A stretch of 64,000 nucleotides of DNA from Paramecium octaurelia. Its lineage: Eukaryota > Ciliophora > Oligohymenophorea > Peniculida > Parameciidae. The notes under the pieces are model-generated. The model was not told the DNA's origin. It ran no database searches and saw only the letters and a list, made by a program, of their open reading frames with translations. Where the stretch lies: the NCBI GenBank assembly GCA_905182995.1, contig CAJJDP010000087.1, positions 56,829 to 120,828 of the forward strand, written 5' to 3'. Within the stretch, counting starts at the first letter, position 1. Each line of letters begins with the position of its first letter. The translations under genes were made by a program, and so were the position numbers. Shown in pieces: positions 1 through 12,453 of this stretch.

Positions 1-720
1 CCTTATGGATTATAGAATCCAAAATTTAGCGAGTAAAATATATATAATCAATCAATTATCACAAAGGTTTGCAATTTATAAAAATCACATCAAGATAAAG
101 AGCGTAATGCTTTGGGCAATTTGTATTCATCTGTATTAAATAGACATACATCCACATCATAAACAAATAGATAGACAATCTAAATAAATATCAGCCCTAA
201 TAAGTTTAATCACTAATTTAACTCTACAAAAATGTTGCCAAAATCTTTTAGAAACCTTTGAACCTTGGTTTTGAGAGTTTAAGGAATTAAAATTAAGCTA
301 TAGTTTACTGAATAGAAGTCTTTCCCTAAAGCGAAATTTAGAAGGTTGAAGGAGAACAAAAATAAATTAAAAATAGCGATTAATCAGATAATCAAAATCG
401 CAATTTTAATAATAGCAATAATCTTAACCATAACTTTAGGGGAATTTTATAAGTGCTACTGAAAATCACAAAAAAATAATTAAAATGAATTCTGCATTAT
501 TTTAATAAAAATATAATAGATCTTTAGATGCAATCAATTTGATTGGAAATAGTAGCAAAATGTTTAACTTATTTAATGCATTATTAAATGTTTGGGTAAT
601 TCCTCTATTCCTAGTCTTTAATAGGTGTCGTTGGTCCTTAATTTGAATAATTAAATATTTACAATAAAATTCAATTATTATTTTTCTAAATTTATTTACT
701 GAATAACTGATATCATTTTT
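1..720 (+). pseudogene. Remnant of kinase-like tail plus Q-rich gene
   Basis: Decayed copy of the pair at 22717-25132, in opposite orientation. Bases 1-258 read in frame (TAA/TAG = Gln) as the C-terminal tail found downstream of the kinase-like domain at 23930-24162, with near-identical codons, then hit TGA at 259-261. From about 320 the sequence matches the Q-rich gene (motif KVEGEQKQ, later AINLIG and VWVIPLFLVF), but the stretch between, and much of the polyglutamine tract, is missing. Similarity stops near 590-600, after which the frame soon ends. Several deletions and frame changes relative to 22717-23763 suggest a pseudogene. The 5' part lies outside the window, so I cannot tell whether the kinase domain itself is present there. 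Confidence 0.6.
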
Positions 721-768
721 GTAAATACCATTTAGGTCCATTATTTTATTTTTATTTTTGTAATACTT

Positions 769-1486
769 TCATTGTAATGTAAAATCATCTAATTCTTTTT
801 GAATGCAGCCATCTTCAAATCCCAAGTTGATTTCTTCTAACTAATTCATCAATAATAAATTTTTACTTATATAACGTCTTCAATCTAAAAACAGCTCTAA
901 TAACCTGAAAGCACCTTCTTATTCGTTTGAATTTTCCTATCTCAATTATTTGATTTATTTGATTGTCATTTTTTGAAATTGGTTTATTTAAAATACTTAT
1001 ACTATTTAATGATCTAGGTGTATTGTCATTACTACTGCTTTTAAAATTATCATATAAATTTTCTTAGGAATCTTAATGATGTTGAAATCTTTTTGTATTC
1101 CTTTGGAGATTATACGGACTTTCAGAATTGTTTCCAAATTAATCATTATTATTGAGAATTTCAATACTCTACCCACTTGGAATGAAGAATTACTGAATTT
1201 AGTGATTAGTAACTTTACGAACAGATTAAATTTCAGTGGAAACAAGGCTCGCTTTCGCAATTTATTAATTCAGATCTTAAGAAACAGAGTAGCCAACTTT
1301 TTGAAATATGGTCTAATGATCTTTTCTCACATCTTAAGAATTTAATTTAAAGAATACTCCCATAGAAGTTTGAATTTGTTGGAAATTAAGAATCTAATTT
1401 GATACTAGCCTTTCCAGCAATTTTAAACTTGGCTTAGTCTTAATCAAGATGAGAAATTAGTCTATCATTCTTTGTTATTATTTCAT
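769..1486 (-). CDS. Unknown basic, Asn/Ser/Gln-rich protein
   Basis: I do not recognise this gene. The ATG at 1486 follows an in-frame TGA. The frame reads a polar protein of about 230 residues, rich in Asn, Ser, Gln and Lys, with a hydrophobic/basic helix near the end (around KRIRRCFQVIRAVFRLK). A good 26-nt intron candidate (GTAAAA...TTAG on the minus strand) lies at 841-866. After it two frames are possible: one ends at TGA 769-771, the other runs into the remnant at 480-720, so the 3' end is uncertain. It lies just downstream of gene K (stop at 1700) on the same strand. Its first 40 bases recur at 2925-2964 because of the contig duplication. Confidence 0.5.
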
Positions 1487-2922
1487 TATCGCTATTCATA
1501 GGGAGTGATGAATAGAATGAACCCAAAATTTTGTAAATAAATTCTTAGAATAACTACTTAAATGTTAATTGAAGCTTATGATGTCATATAAAAACATAGC
1601 TTCTTCACTTGAAATTGATTTATTATTAAAATTTATATAATAAAATATAACCGATACGTACATTATAAAAACATTTGATTTAGAATCATATTAAGCTATT
1701 CATAATTCATGCTATTCAAGATTTTAAATAACTTTCATAAAGATTGACTTCATTTAAAACTTCCATCTTTAAGATTCCAAAATTGGTTTTAAAGATTCAT
1801 AATTGTATATTCCGATTATCAAATCTTAACTATCCTTATTTGAAGGAACATCAATCAATTAGACATTCTAATTGATGATTAATTGTTTTTATATTAACTG
1901 TTTTTTTGTTCTGATCTTAATGATTTCTAATTTTGAGAATAAATTCAAGTAGAGATAGTGTAGAAATGAAATTAGTAATTTTAATAAGAAGCTTATAGTA
2001 TTGTTTTCAGTATTTAATACTTTATCCTGATTGATTAGTACTTAGATATTTTGAACTATTATCCTCATTATTAAAAATTCAACAAATATCATAGCTCTTT
2101 GCATTGAAGGTAATTCATCTCTTTTATTTTATAAATACATAGTCCTTAAACTAGTAAATAAATAAAAACAGTTCCTTTAATCTTCAAATTAGGATATGTA
2201 CATTTCGCCTACCAATTCCTTTAATAAATTTGGCTTATTTGTCATTACCAAAAAGCCTTCTAACATCAATTAAATTAAATAGCGTAATTTAAGTACACAA
2301 ATATCATTCTCTTGTGGGCTTAACTATTTGCAAGGGCCATCCTAATTAATATATTATATTATTACTATAATATTCAAATTGTAATATTATTCTAATCTCT
2401 CCTTTTTAATCTAATTAAATACTTTTGAAAAAGCCATTTAAGTCCATTGTTTAAATTTGATTGCTTTGATTTAATCGTTATAAATTACTTCCTTCAAGCA
2501 ATTACTGTAAAAAAAAGTATTCAATCTCTTTTTCTAAATTAGAGATCTTGAAAATATGAGGATGAAATACTTCACTAATTTTGCCCATCTAACTAAAGCT
2601 TTGATTGCTATAAAACAAGATTTTAATCTTTGCCTCAATTTAAGCTTAGGTACTTTATCAACAAATTTTTTAGTGAATTTGACTAGTTGTTTTAATTGTT
2701 TATTCTCTCTCTCTTGAACACTTGGTAATGGCGGTAAATAATGCTCCCATTCACCCTTTTTATCATATCTCCCTGCAAAACCTTTTCTCATATCAATCTA
2801 AGGCTAAAATTTCTATTATTCCTTCATGACGTAATTTAGTTTCTCCGGTTTCATTGAAGCTTCCCCAACTAATGAATTTTCAATTGTCTTAGTCCTATCG
2901 GTTGTGCGACTTGATCCTTAAT
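1447..2922. repeat. Near-perfect 1.48-kb duplication, copy 1
   Basis: Matches 2925-4400 with a constant offset of 1478 bases. I noticed one substitution, changing a Lys codon to Ile in gene K. The two copies abut across a single n at 2924, so this looks like two unmerged overlapping contig ends, not a biological tandem repeat. Confidence 0.9.
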
Positions 2923-2923
2923 T
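1700..2923 (-). CDS. Gene K, 5'-truncated contig-end copy
   Basis: Same gene as 3178-4589, cut off at the contig end (2923) just after the short intron at about 2888-2910. The stop is TGA at 1700-1702. It differs from the complete copy by one noticed substitution (Lys here, Ile there, within KFT-K/I-KFV) and agrees with the plus-strand copy at 31336. Probably the same locus assembled twice. Confidence 0.75.
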
Positions 2924-2924
2924 N
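2924..2924. other. Single-n contig joint
   Basis: One ambiguous base between two copies of the same 1.48-kb sequence. Read as an assembly joint between overlapping contigs. Confidence 0.85.
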
Positions 2925-4400
2925 AGATGAGAAATTAGTCTATCATTCTTTGTTATTATTTCATTATCGCTATTCATAGGGAGTGATGAATAGAATGAAC
3001 CCAAAATTTTGTAAATAAATTCTTAGAATAACTACTTAAATGTTAATTGAAGCTTATGATGTCATATAAAAACATAGCTTCTTCACTTGAAATTGATTTA
3101 TTATTAAAATTTATATAATAAAATATAACCGATACGTACATTATAAAAACATTTGATTTAGAATCATATTAAGCTATTCATAATTCATGCTATTCAAGAT
3201 TTTAAATAACTTTCATAAAGATTGACTTCATTTAAAACTTCCATCTTTAAGATTCCAAAATTGGTTTTAAAGATTCATAATTGTATATTCCGATTATCAA
3301 ATCTTAACTATCCTTATTTGAAGGAACATCAATCAATTAGACATTCTAATTGATGATTAATTGTTTTTATATTAACTGTTTTTTTGTTCTGATCTTAATG
3401 ATTTCTAATTTTGAGAATAAATTCAAGTAGAGATAGTGTAGAAATGAAATTAGTAATTTTAATAAGAAGCTTATAGTATTGTTTTCAGTATTTAATACTT
3501 TATCCTGATTGATTAGTACTTAGATATTTTGAACTATTATCCTCATTATTAAAAATTCAACAAATATCATAGCTCTTTGCATTGAAGGTAATTCATCTCT
3601 TTTATTTTATAAATACATAGTCCTTAAACTAGTAAATAAATAAAAACAGTTCCTTTAATCTTCAAATTAGGATATGTACATTTCGCCTACCAATTCCTTT
3701 AATAAATTTGGCTTATTTGTCATTACCAAAAAGCCTTCTAACATCAATTAAATTAAATAGCGTAATTTAAGTACACAAATATCATTCTCTTGTGGGCTTA
3801 ACTATTTGCAAGGGCCATCCTAATTAATATATTATATTATTACTATAATATTCAAATTGTAATATTATTCTAATCTCTCCTTTTTAATCTAATTAAATAC
3901 TTTTGAAAAAGCCATTTAAGTCCATTGTTTAAATTTGATTGCTTTGATTTAATCGTTATAAATTACTTCCTTCAAGCAATTACTGTAAAAAAAAGTATTC
4001 AATCTCTTTTTCTAAATTAGAGATCTTGAAAATATGAGGATGAAATACTTCACTAATTTTGCCCATCTAACTAAAGCTTTGATTGCTATAAAACAAGATT
4101 TTAATCTTTGCCTCAATTTAAGCTTAGGTACTTTATCAACAAATTTTATAGTGAATTTGACTAGTTGTTTTAATTGTTTATTCTCTCTCTCTTGAACACT
4201 TGGTAATGGCGGTAAATAATGCTCCCATTCACCCTTTTTATCATATCTCCCTGCAAAACCTTTTCTCATATCAATCTAAGGCTAAAATTTCTATTATTCC
4301 TTCATGACGTAATTTAGTTTCTCCGGTTTCATTGAAGCTTCCCCAACTAATGAATTTTCAATTGTCTTAGTCCTATCGGTTGTGCGACTTGATCCTTAAT
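2925..4400. repeat. Near-perfect 1.48-kb duplication, copy 2
   Basis: Second copy of 1447-2922. Sequence beyond 4400 continues uniquely into the rest of gene K and GTPase A, as expected if this contig extends leftward into the first one. Confidence 0.9.
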
Positions 4401-4589
4401 ATTAAATTTCTTATTTTTATTTATTAATATACCATAAAGGCTGATGCTTTTCCTATGATTTTAACTTTTTATTGCTTCTTAAATGCTTACAGCATCTTGA
4501 CTTGTATTTGATGCTTATTTAATATCTGTAATTGTTTATTCTAATTCTGTTCGTTTCTTAATTAATGGGAGCTTCAACTAAAATGTCAT
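3178..4589 (-). CDS. Gene K: unknown basic protein, 462 aa
   Basis: I do not recognise this family. The ATG at 4589 opens a frame that, after removal of a 23-nt intron (about 4366-4388), gives exactly 463 codons to TGA 3178-3180. The protein is basic. The N-terminal 70 residues are polar and Gln-rich. A conserved-looking block then reads RKGFAGRYDKKGEWEHYLPP, followed by a Lys-rich segment and a long alpha-helical part with several moderately hydrophobic stretches (KYFILIFSRSLI; LLKLLISFLHYLYL). The intron starts GTCG, not the usual GTA, so it is less certain than others here. It lies 243 bp downstream of GTPase A on the same strand, and the same order recurs at 28467-32410, so the two genes travel together. 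Soluble versus membrane-associated is undecided. Confidence 0.7.
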
Positions 4590-4832
4590 AATATTAGTTA
4601 TTTTAAAATAGTTTATCCTAAAATTAATTGTAATTATAAAAACAATATAGTATGATTTACTGAAATTGATAAAATATTAGCTTAAGCATTTTAAATAGAA
4701 TCGAATACACTAACATTTGTATTAAATGTGTAATTTCCATAATTAATACAATAACTTATCTTATTAATAATAAAATATCAGTTAGAAATAGAATAATGCA
4801 ATACAATATATAATCTCATTTTATCCATTTTT

Positions 4833-7598
4833 TCATGCCCTCCCTATATCATTCTCTTTATTTAATGCTTCTTTATATATCTTCCTCAAATGATCATTTT
4901 TCCATTTATCTATGAAAGCATAAATAAAACTAATTGATGATACAGAACCAGAAGTTAACGATATACCCCACAATATACCTCTTGTTAATAAAAATTTCCG
5001 AGCCAAAGTTACAAAAACTTTAACTTCACATAACGCAAGGGATGAACCACCACTCATTAGTGCTGCTATTAAACTTACGGCATAGCCACCATATGACCAA
5101 CAGTTATAATATAAAATAGTTTTTTTAATACTAGTAATCGCTGTTTTAATCCTGATAACTAGTTTATCAATTTTGACTTCAAATGGTGCTATACTAGTAT
5201 TTTGGCATTAGTTTGATATTTCTAAAATACATTTCGAATCATCAATAAATTATTAAAGGAAAGTTTTGCCCTATTTTAAATCCCGAATATCCTTGGTCCA
5301 TTCTGATAGTTCTTCAAGAATTGTTTTGCAGTTTTTAGATGTTATAACCGTAATCATTTCTTTGCCCTTCTATGTTAAAATGCTCTTTATTTTTTCTATT
5401 TTCTACTATTTTTTCGAAACACCAACATTACTTTCCAAAACAAAAAAATTCACTTCCATTATTAATAAATCTATAATAGAATCTAACTTAGAATTAAATT
5501 TAGGGATACAATGTTCGAAGAGGGACCAAACTTTATCATCAAGGATATTTTGGAATTTTGGTTGATATTGTTATTGATTTGCAAGTTACTATTATGACAT
5601 CTTGATAATTTAATCAGCTAAATTGCAGATATATTCTCTTATATTTGGCAATTGCTTTTTGAATTCTATAGATCGATATTCAAATAATTTTTTATAAAAA
5701 CTATAATCATCATCTAAGTGCCCCTCATAAGCAACCTCCCAATTTTTTATAAATTAATCTCTTTATCCTTCTTCGGCTTTTGTTAGAACTATATTGGTCC
5801 ATTTTTCAAAATGAGTTTCTAGGTCATTTTTGTCTTTTAAAAGTTAAATTATTGGATCAAAAGTATTCTTAATATTTTACAATGATTATTGAGAAAAATC
5901 AATTACAAAATAAACAATGATATTTTTAGTTTTTTTGATATAATTGGATAAGCTTATTCTATGAGATATTCTCATTAATTCATTAATATTGTCATCAAAC
6001 CCTGGGCAATCAAAAATAAACCAATTTTAAGGGATTTTACAGTTTTTCATTTATTCTTAGTCGAGTATTTCTTCATAACTAAAAACATTTTGTTCCTTTT
6101 AATCAAAGATTTAATCCAATTCTTACTTTTTGCCAATGTAAACCCCATTGATATTCTAAGTTTAACTTGCTCCACTGCTGCCAATAGTAAATTTTGTTTT
6201 CTATTTAACTCCATAACATTTTTAAGATAGAAAGTCCTCCTAAATAATGTTCTCTGGATTAAGTAGAGAATTAATAATAGTCGATTTTCCTGATTTTGTT
6301 GCACCTATAAAAAAAATTCCATTTTCAATATCATTTTTTGGTTCACTTTATACTTTATTTGTGATATTGTTTAGTTCGTATAGAGAATTTTCTATTTTTG
6401 GATCACAAATCATACACCATGATTAAAGAATAAATTTTAATTATGCCACTTCACTCATATTCTCATCTTTTAATTCACTATTATGGTAACAGCTAAAAAA
6501 TTCAATTATTTTTTTAAGTATCTCAAGTAGCTCATTACTAAGCAATGGTTAAATTTGAAGTTATTCTATGTTCTTTTCTTGAATAAATAATTTCATCTAG
6601 GGACTCAGTTTATTTGATAATCTTGCTTTTATCTTTTAAGCATTTTGCCCTTAATTCACAATATTAATTTACTTGTAAACTTAGCTAATATTAAAAAGTT
6701 TTGTATCTTGAGTATTTAAACAACTTGTTAATTCATTTAAATAATCTTTGACTTCCTATGCAACACAGTTATTTTTAATGATTGGCATTTATTATATTAG
6801 AAGTAGGATGTTTTAAAAGTGTTTAAGATCATCATTTAGCAATTTCTTTAAAAGATCATACTGTTATTATAAATATGTCATCATTTTTCCATAGTTTATT
6901 TCATCCTCTGATTAAACCATTTTTAGTTCTAATTTTTTCTTAGAGTTAAGGATTACCTATAGGATTTCATGTTAACTATATGTTGAAACTTATAATTTTT
7001 CATCATTAGAAAAGAAAGAAAACATTCCTTTTGTTTTTTACGATAAGGAACAATCCCATTTATCTTCTCCTTAATATCTAAACAAGAAAAAGTAATCTTC
7101 TGTGAAATACTTAGTTCCAAAGTATAAAATTGAATCTAAAACAACAGTTTTCAACTTTGCGTTATCATCATCACCTCTTAGTTATTATATATCTAAAATT
7201 ACCTGGAAATCACATTATTTAATTTTTTATAATGCCTTTTCAGCATTAATTTTTGAAATACAAAAATTTTAAACTATTTCATCATTTTTTTCATCATATA
7301 ATAACATCAAAGGAAAATGTAATAAATAGGCAATTTTGTTTTTTTACGCATTACCTACAATTTAAACTATTCTCAAGTGTTATGTATCTAAGATGACTGA
7401 TTTGTTTTCTAAATGGCTATAGAAAGAATCAAATTTGTTTTCAAATTACCCGATAAATATCAGTACTGTGCTGCCCTTTGGAATTTTAGGAAATTCATTA
7501 ATTATTGATGTTTTGATTTTTTGGAAATTGCTACCAATAGTTTTGATTGTTTGCTCTTTGATTGTTAACTGAGTTTCATTTGGTGATTCTTAATTCAT
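4833..7598 (-). CDS. Large P-loop GTPase with C-terminal membrane hairpin (copy A)
   Basis: A single open frame of 922 codons (921 aa), no intron needed, TGA at 4833-4835. The ATG at 7598 gives an N-terminus aligning with the copy at 28467. Residues 1-400 are a family-specific region (motif FENKFDSFYSH). Around residue 432 lies a Walker A/G1 motif, GATKSGKSTIINSL; about 95 residues on is a G3-like DCPGFDD; then a hydrophobic strand (IIVYFVIDFS) and a TKAE motif in the G4 position. The C-terminal 90 residues hold two hydrophobic, Gly/Ser-rich segments before a charged tail, suggesting a membrane hairpin. The fold is that of TRAFAC-type GTPases such as AIG1/GIMAP or dynamin-like proteins; I cannot choose between them. 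The diverged paralogue of the copies at 25-42 kb. Confidence 0.8.
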
Positions 7599-7710
7599 AT
7601 TATTATTATTAATGAAAAATTGAAGATCTCTGGCTTAAATACCCAAATTCTAATAATAATTATTTCAAATTCTATCATTTATATATAAAGTTAGAAAGAA
7701 ATCATCATAT

Positions 7711-8340
7711 ATGTCAACAGAGATTCCAGAGAATTTGAATAATAATTTATTGAAAAACGAAAAATTTTTTAAAATTCAACAGAGAATTACTTATGAATGA
7801 TATTGGAAATGTTTAGAAATACTGAAGTTATAAAATTCACAAAATATATAAATTGTTCAAGAGAAACTAAGTTATTATCATTTTTTGAGCGTTTATGGAT
7901 TTATAATAAAATATGAGTTATATATCTGAATTAGGAACCGAAGTAATTTTTGAAAAATATAGAGATTAAGATTTCCAAAATATTTAAAAGATCCAATTTT
8001 GAAGTACTAGAGTTGAATATAAATTATTCAGGTTCTGCTAATATTCTAAAAACAATTAAGATTGGAAAAGTAACTTCATTTAATATAAAATAAATAAATA
8101 GAGATTTTATAATGAAGAAATATTTAATTTTTGCAAATTGAAATACAATTCAAATGATGCAAAATGAATTTGCTAGGGAAGGCAGAAAAATACTCTAGAG
8201 AATTGAGCGATTATGTTTGAATAATTAAAATATCGACAACTGAAAGCACTCTGAAAACAATGGTTTATATTAAATTACTTAGGTTGAAATTGCTCAAATT
8301 CACTATAAAGTAAATAGTTCGTATCATCTATTTAATATAA
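7711..8340 (+). pseudogene. Decayed kinase-like N-lobe region, divergent from GTPase A
   Basis: A short ATG-led frame starts at 7711 and breaks at TGA after about 29 codons. Further pieces (around ELGTEVIFEKYRDQDF near 7920, and YNEEIFNFCKLKYNSND near 8115) read like coding sequence but are interrupted by TGA. The position, divergent from the GTPase with a gap of about 110 bp, matches the kinase-like gene beside the other GTPase copies, whose upstream part is broken in the same way. I read this as its remnant. No recognisable kinase motif survives, so the call rests on position and composition. Confidence 0.3.
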
Positions 8341-8538
8341 AGAAAAAGTACATAATTTTTATATATGGATGAAGTAAAAGTAGTTAAATAATTTGGGATT
8401 AACAACTAAAATAAATTAGATAGTAATATAATAAATCCAAAAGTTGAAATAGAAAATAGTTAAACATTGAATAGTTATGCTTATAGATTTATTATATGAT
8501 AAACGTTAATAATTATTAAATTTTGAAATATAAATATT

Positions 8539-9796
8539 ATGAGTATGTAAAAAACTCCTGAGAAACAAGAATTAAGTTAAGCTTTGCTCTTGTCTATAAG
8601 TTAATATTCATGGGATAAATAAATTAGATTAACAACAGATGAGGATGTATTATGTAGTTATAGTAAATTCTCAAATGATTAAGGAGTATGAATTTAATGA
8701 TTAAATTCTTTAGAGTTATCTGGAGACCAAGAAAGATTAAGGAAATGTATTCATTAAAAAATGCAATAAAGTTCAAATTGATGATGTTTAAGATCAAGAA
8801 CATAAATAATTATTATTATTGTTGAAAGAGAAAGATAAGAGAATAGAAGAATTAGAACATTATTAAGTATGGTTGTAAGAGTAGAATGAGAAATTGAAAT
8901 TGAATTAGCAAATGATGATGTAAATTTCATCTGAATATTAGTGAAGATTAATCAATGAATTAATTACAAACAGATTCAACATCAAAAATACATCTATAAA
9001 AAATAGAAGATCTAGAATTCTAGATTAATTAATCAGAACAATAATACCATAAGAGTTTAAAAAGTCTTGGATAATTCGAAAAAGAAAATTCTACTCTAAA
9101 AACTAAAATATTTGAATATGAGCAAAAGTTATTTTAATAATAACATCAATATAAAGTAGCTGAATCAATTCATGAAGTAATTCCTAATTCATTTTTATAT
9201 AGTAATCAAACTTAAAATATGAAGAACAACATTAAATAAATTAATCCAAAATTTATGAGTTACAATAATACATACAAAACCAAGAATCTTATATAAATAA
9301 ATTATAAAATGATGTAACTCATTAAGACTATAGTTTTTAGGTCTAATTATCAAGAAAGAATTCTAAGGAAAACATTAGTAAATAATACAAGTCTGTAGTG
9401 TTGAGAGAGAAATCCCCTCAATTGAATTAGTATGACTAACATTAGATCAATAAATTTGTTGAATGTATTGTCGATATGGTGATGAACTGTACATTGAGTC
9501 AAGCTTAAGCTAAACCAAGGTAAATTAATAGGAAATTAAATAGTTTGAAAGAATGTTGGAAATGGCTTAAAAATATTTTAGAAGAATACATGATTTTGAA
9601 AAAGCAAATCCTTTAAGATACCAACAAAACCCACTCTACTAAATCCAGTTAATTTGTAGGAAAGGAAATCAATGGGGAGAGAAAAAGAGATCACAGTTTT
9701 TTTAATGATTTGAATAGGAGATTTTAGACATCTGTTGAGGATTCAGAGAACAAATATTTAAGATCTAACACTCTTTTAAGTAGAGTTCAAAAATGA
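8539..9796 (+). CDS. Coiled-coil protein, 394 aa
   Basis: Exon joining across three short introns (8686-8713, 28 nt; 8920-8941, 22 nt; 9202-9224, 23 nt) gives exactly 395 codons from ATG 8539 to TGA 9794-9796. Without the introns the frame breaks at TGA at each place. Residues from about 80 to 230 are Glu/Lys/Gln/Leu-rich with heptad-like runs (LLLLLKEKDKRIEELEHY), typical of a coiled coil. The C-terminal third is more basic and polar. No catalytic motif. With the coiled-coil genes at 9927, 11453 and 13744 it suggests a cytoskeletal neighbourhood, but the specific role is unknown. The 3' end is 130 bp from the convergent gene. Confidence 0.8.
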
Positions 9797-9926
9797 ATTA
9801 ATTATTATTGCTGGTTTTAATTAAAATTTTATAGATATAGGATTATTTATGTTAATAATTTCATAAGTTGAAAAGATAATTTGTAAAATAATAATTTTAA
9901 TTATAAATTCAAAATTGAATAAAGTT

Positions 9927-10998
9927 TCAATTGCATTATTTACTAATATACTTAAAATCAGATAATTTTTTTTGTATATCAAGTTCTTGTTTATAAGAAG
10001 AAATATTACTAAAGTATAAATATAATTATTTTACCCAAAATTGATATTATTTTCATGAGTTTTAGTAGTAGTCTACTAAATTTCATTATTGAATAGTTTT
10101 TATTTTATCATTTTTATTGATTCTTCATTCCTTCTGGTTATTTATTCTAATTTTTCGAGTTTTTAGAGAGATTAATAGCCATACTAAATCTTAAACTAAA
10201 ACTTACATCCTAATATTTTCTGCTTTCCGAAATAAAATCAAATAGTTGATTCTATATATTCCTATTAAACAAGTCCAATTCATCTTGCCTTTTTTTAATT
10301 TTAGAAATATCTTTCTAAATCTTATTCATCTGAAATTCCATTCTTCTAAAAGAGTCTTACTATTCCGCATTAGATTTCTTTTTTTAGTCTGCCTTTAATA
10401 AATTGTTTATTAAGAAATTTGACAATTCTAATTTTTATTTCTCTTGACCCTCTTGTTTATCAGATTTATATTTATGACTATTCTATTTGCTGTTATTATC
10501 TGTTTTTCTTCTATCCGGAGTCAAGCTTGATGAGATATCTATTTTGTTAGATTAATGGAGAATTTAGCTATTTTTCTTCTGCAATTCACTCGTAAAACTA
10601 AGATGCTTTTTCTTGCTTTAACTTTCATTATTTAGTGACTTTTATGCTATTTCCTTTATTGGATGGCTACTTTTAATCATGTATTAAATTGATGAGATAA
10701 TGTTTGTACAAGAATTGGAATTTATTAGATTTTCTTTTTGATCTTGTGAAAAGTTCTTTTTAGATGATAGCAAATAATCATTTATACAACTCTTCTTTTC
10801 AGAATGATGAGATTATTCAGTTGATGAACAGATATCAGTCTATTCAGGGATTTGGAATAACATATTACCAAAGCTTTGATTTTTCAGTAAATTTTTATGA
10901 GAATTTTATTCAACCATTCCAATTATTTTAGAACTTATTATTTATTGAAAATCGTTATTAGACTATGCTCGTCTATGATTGTTTTTCCCCTTATTCAT
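9927..10998 (-). CDS. Ser/Lys/Asn-rich protein with C-terminal coiled coil, 340 aa
   Basis: ATG at 10998, directly preceded by an in-frame TGA. Two introns (10184-10206, 23 nt; 10009-10034, 26 nt) must be removed; the spliced length is exactly 341 codons to TGA 9927-9929. The N-terminal 200 residues are polar and disordered-looking (many Ser, Asn, Lys, Gln), with a putative phosphosite-rich patch SSSLTPDRRK. The last 120 residues are helical and charged (MEFQMNKIQKDISKIKKRQ and LQKLEKLEQITRRNEESIK), a likely short coiled coil. I do not recognise the family. An unspliced alternative ends soon after 10110 but loses the coiled coil, so the spliced model is preferred. Confidence 0.75.
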
Positions 10999-11452
10999 TC
11001 AAATTCAAAAAATAAAAATTATTGATTTAATAAAAGCAAAATATATTTTTAGGAATAATTAAGATCATAGCTGCGCTATAAAAATTTATTTGTAATAGAG
11101 GCTAAATGGATTTCCTTATTATATCAATCAAAATGAAATAAAACTAATAATTTAATTAATTAGGTGTGATCTTCTAATAAAACAACTAGTTTTAAGAAAA
11201 TGCGCTTAAATTAACATTAAATAGAATATCAATTAGATATTAATTCATAAAAATAAATCTAAACAATCTAAAAGCATATAAAAATTTTACTAATTTAAAT
11301 GCTGATCAAACTGCATAGATATTATTTCATAATAAAAAATGTAGAAATAGGAAGAACAATATTTCTGTTTGAGTTTGTATTTAAAATATATTGATTATTT
11401 AATATTAATTCTAACCATCAAAAAGAAAATTTAATTTAAAAATTTTGAAGAA
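10999..11452. other. Divergent AT-rich spacer
   Basis: About 450 bp between the starts of the 340-aa gene (minus) and the SF-assemblin gene (plus). Very AT-rich, no convincing coding frame; it must hold both promoters, but no consensus element stands out. Confidence 0.5.
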
Positions 11453-12452
11453 ATGAAGTTTTCATCATCTTAGATAATGAGCAATTCATAAGTAAGATCG
11501 GAGTCACCATCATTCTAAAAAATGTAAGCATTAGCAGATAAATGGACTTAATTAAAAGCAGGAATAGATAGAGATAAATTTGAAAAAAAAGAAATTATTG
11601 ATGCATCTCTCTAAAAGATTGATAGTTTATTAAATTACGATAAAATTAAGGATGAGGATAGGTTTAAAGTATATCATAATATATTTCAATAGACACTCAA
11701 AGAATAGATTTTAAAACTTAGTGATCAGATTAATAATGAAAAATTTGGGAAAGAACATTATGCTCGTTATTAAGAATAGTTATAATAATTCGAAGACTTA
11801 ATTAACAAATAATTGGATGACGAAAAAAATGTACATATACCTATGAAATTAAATAGAGTAAGAGAAGAGTAGAAATGTAGCTCTTAAAATAAATAGAAGA
11901 TAGGTTTGATACAGTTCATGGAATGCTTGAAAAAAATAATTCAGTTTATTATGATAAGCTCAATAGATAAATAGGAGATGTAAGCAATCAATTAAAGGAT
12001 CTAAGATATACAATCGAAAATGAACAACAAACAAGGTATTAATAAGTGACATATTAAAGATCTGACTCACAGGCACACTTAATAGAATAAATGGATCTAG
12101 AGTTAAATAAATTTTAGGAAATGATGTCTATTGAAAGATCAGTAAGAGAGGAAACTGAGAAAAAGATATTTTCAATGATAGAAGAAGTACATTAGAAGAT
12201 TCAAACAGAAATTTAGGTTGAAAGGCAGCAGAAAGAAAAGTCTCACGAAAGCATTCTAAAATTATTAGAATAAACTTGCATGAAAATAGATGAAAGTTTT
12301 AATTAATGAATTATTAGTATTTAAAATTTTATTCTTTTAATTCAATTTACATTTTATAATGAATTTATGCAATACTTTTCTAATATCTAATAAGTAATTT
12401 AAAAATAATATCACAAAGGTTTATTGTACTACTGTTTCCACTCTTCACATTC
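11121..12452. repeat. 1.33-kb duplication, copy 1 (contig overlap)
   Basis: Identical as far as I can see to 12454-13785 at a constant offset of 1333, and separated from it by a single n (12453). Contains the whole SF-assemblin gene. Most simply an unmerged contig overlap. Confidence 0.9.
11453..12309 (+). CDS. SF-assemblin (striated fibre assemblin), 277 aa
   Basis: SF-assemblins (beta-giardin relatives) form 2-nm filaments of basal-body-associated striated rootlets in protists; Paramecium has many. The protein has the expected short Ser-rich non-helical head (about 25 residues, with SESPSF), then a continuous coiled-coil rod opening LADKWTQLKAGIDRDKFEKK and containing the characteristic MMSIERSVREETEKKIF segment. 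Length (277 aa) is normal for the family. One 23-nt intron (11858-11880); the spliced CDS is exactly 278 codons to TGA 12307-12309. Divergent from the 340-aa gene. Recognition of the family is strong. Confidence 0.9.
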
Positions 12453-12453
12453 N
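12453..12453. other. Single-n contig joint
   Basis: Joint between two copies of the same 1.33-kb sequence. Confidence 0.85.

Noticed and set aside
1-200. Telomere at the window start
   Set aside because: No C4A2/C3A3-type repeats; the first base is inside a coding remnant.
1076-1345. Plus-strand ORF of 89 aa
   Set aside because: Overlaps the better minus-strand frame (polar, continuous from 1486), so likely a shadow.
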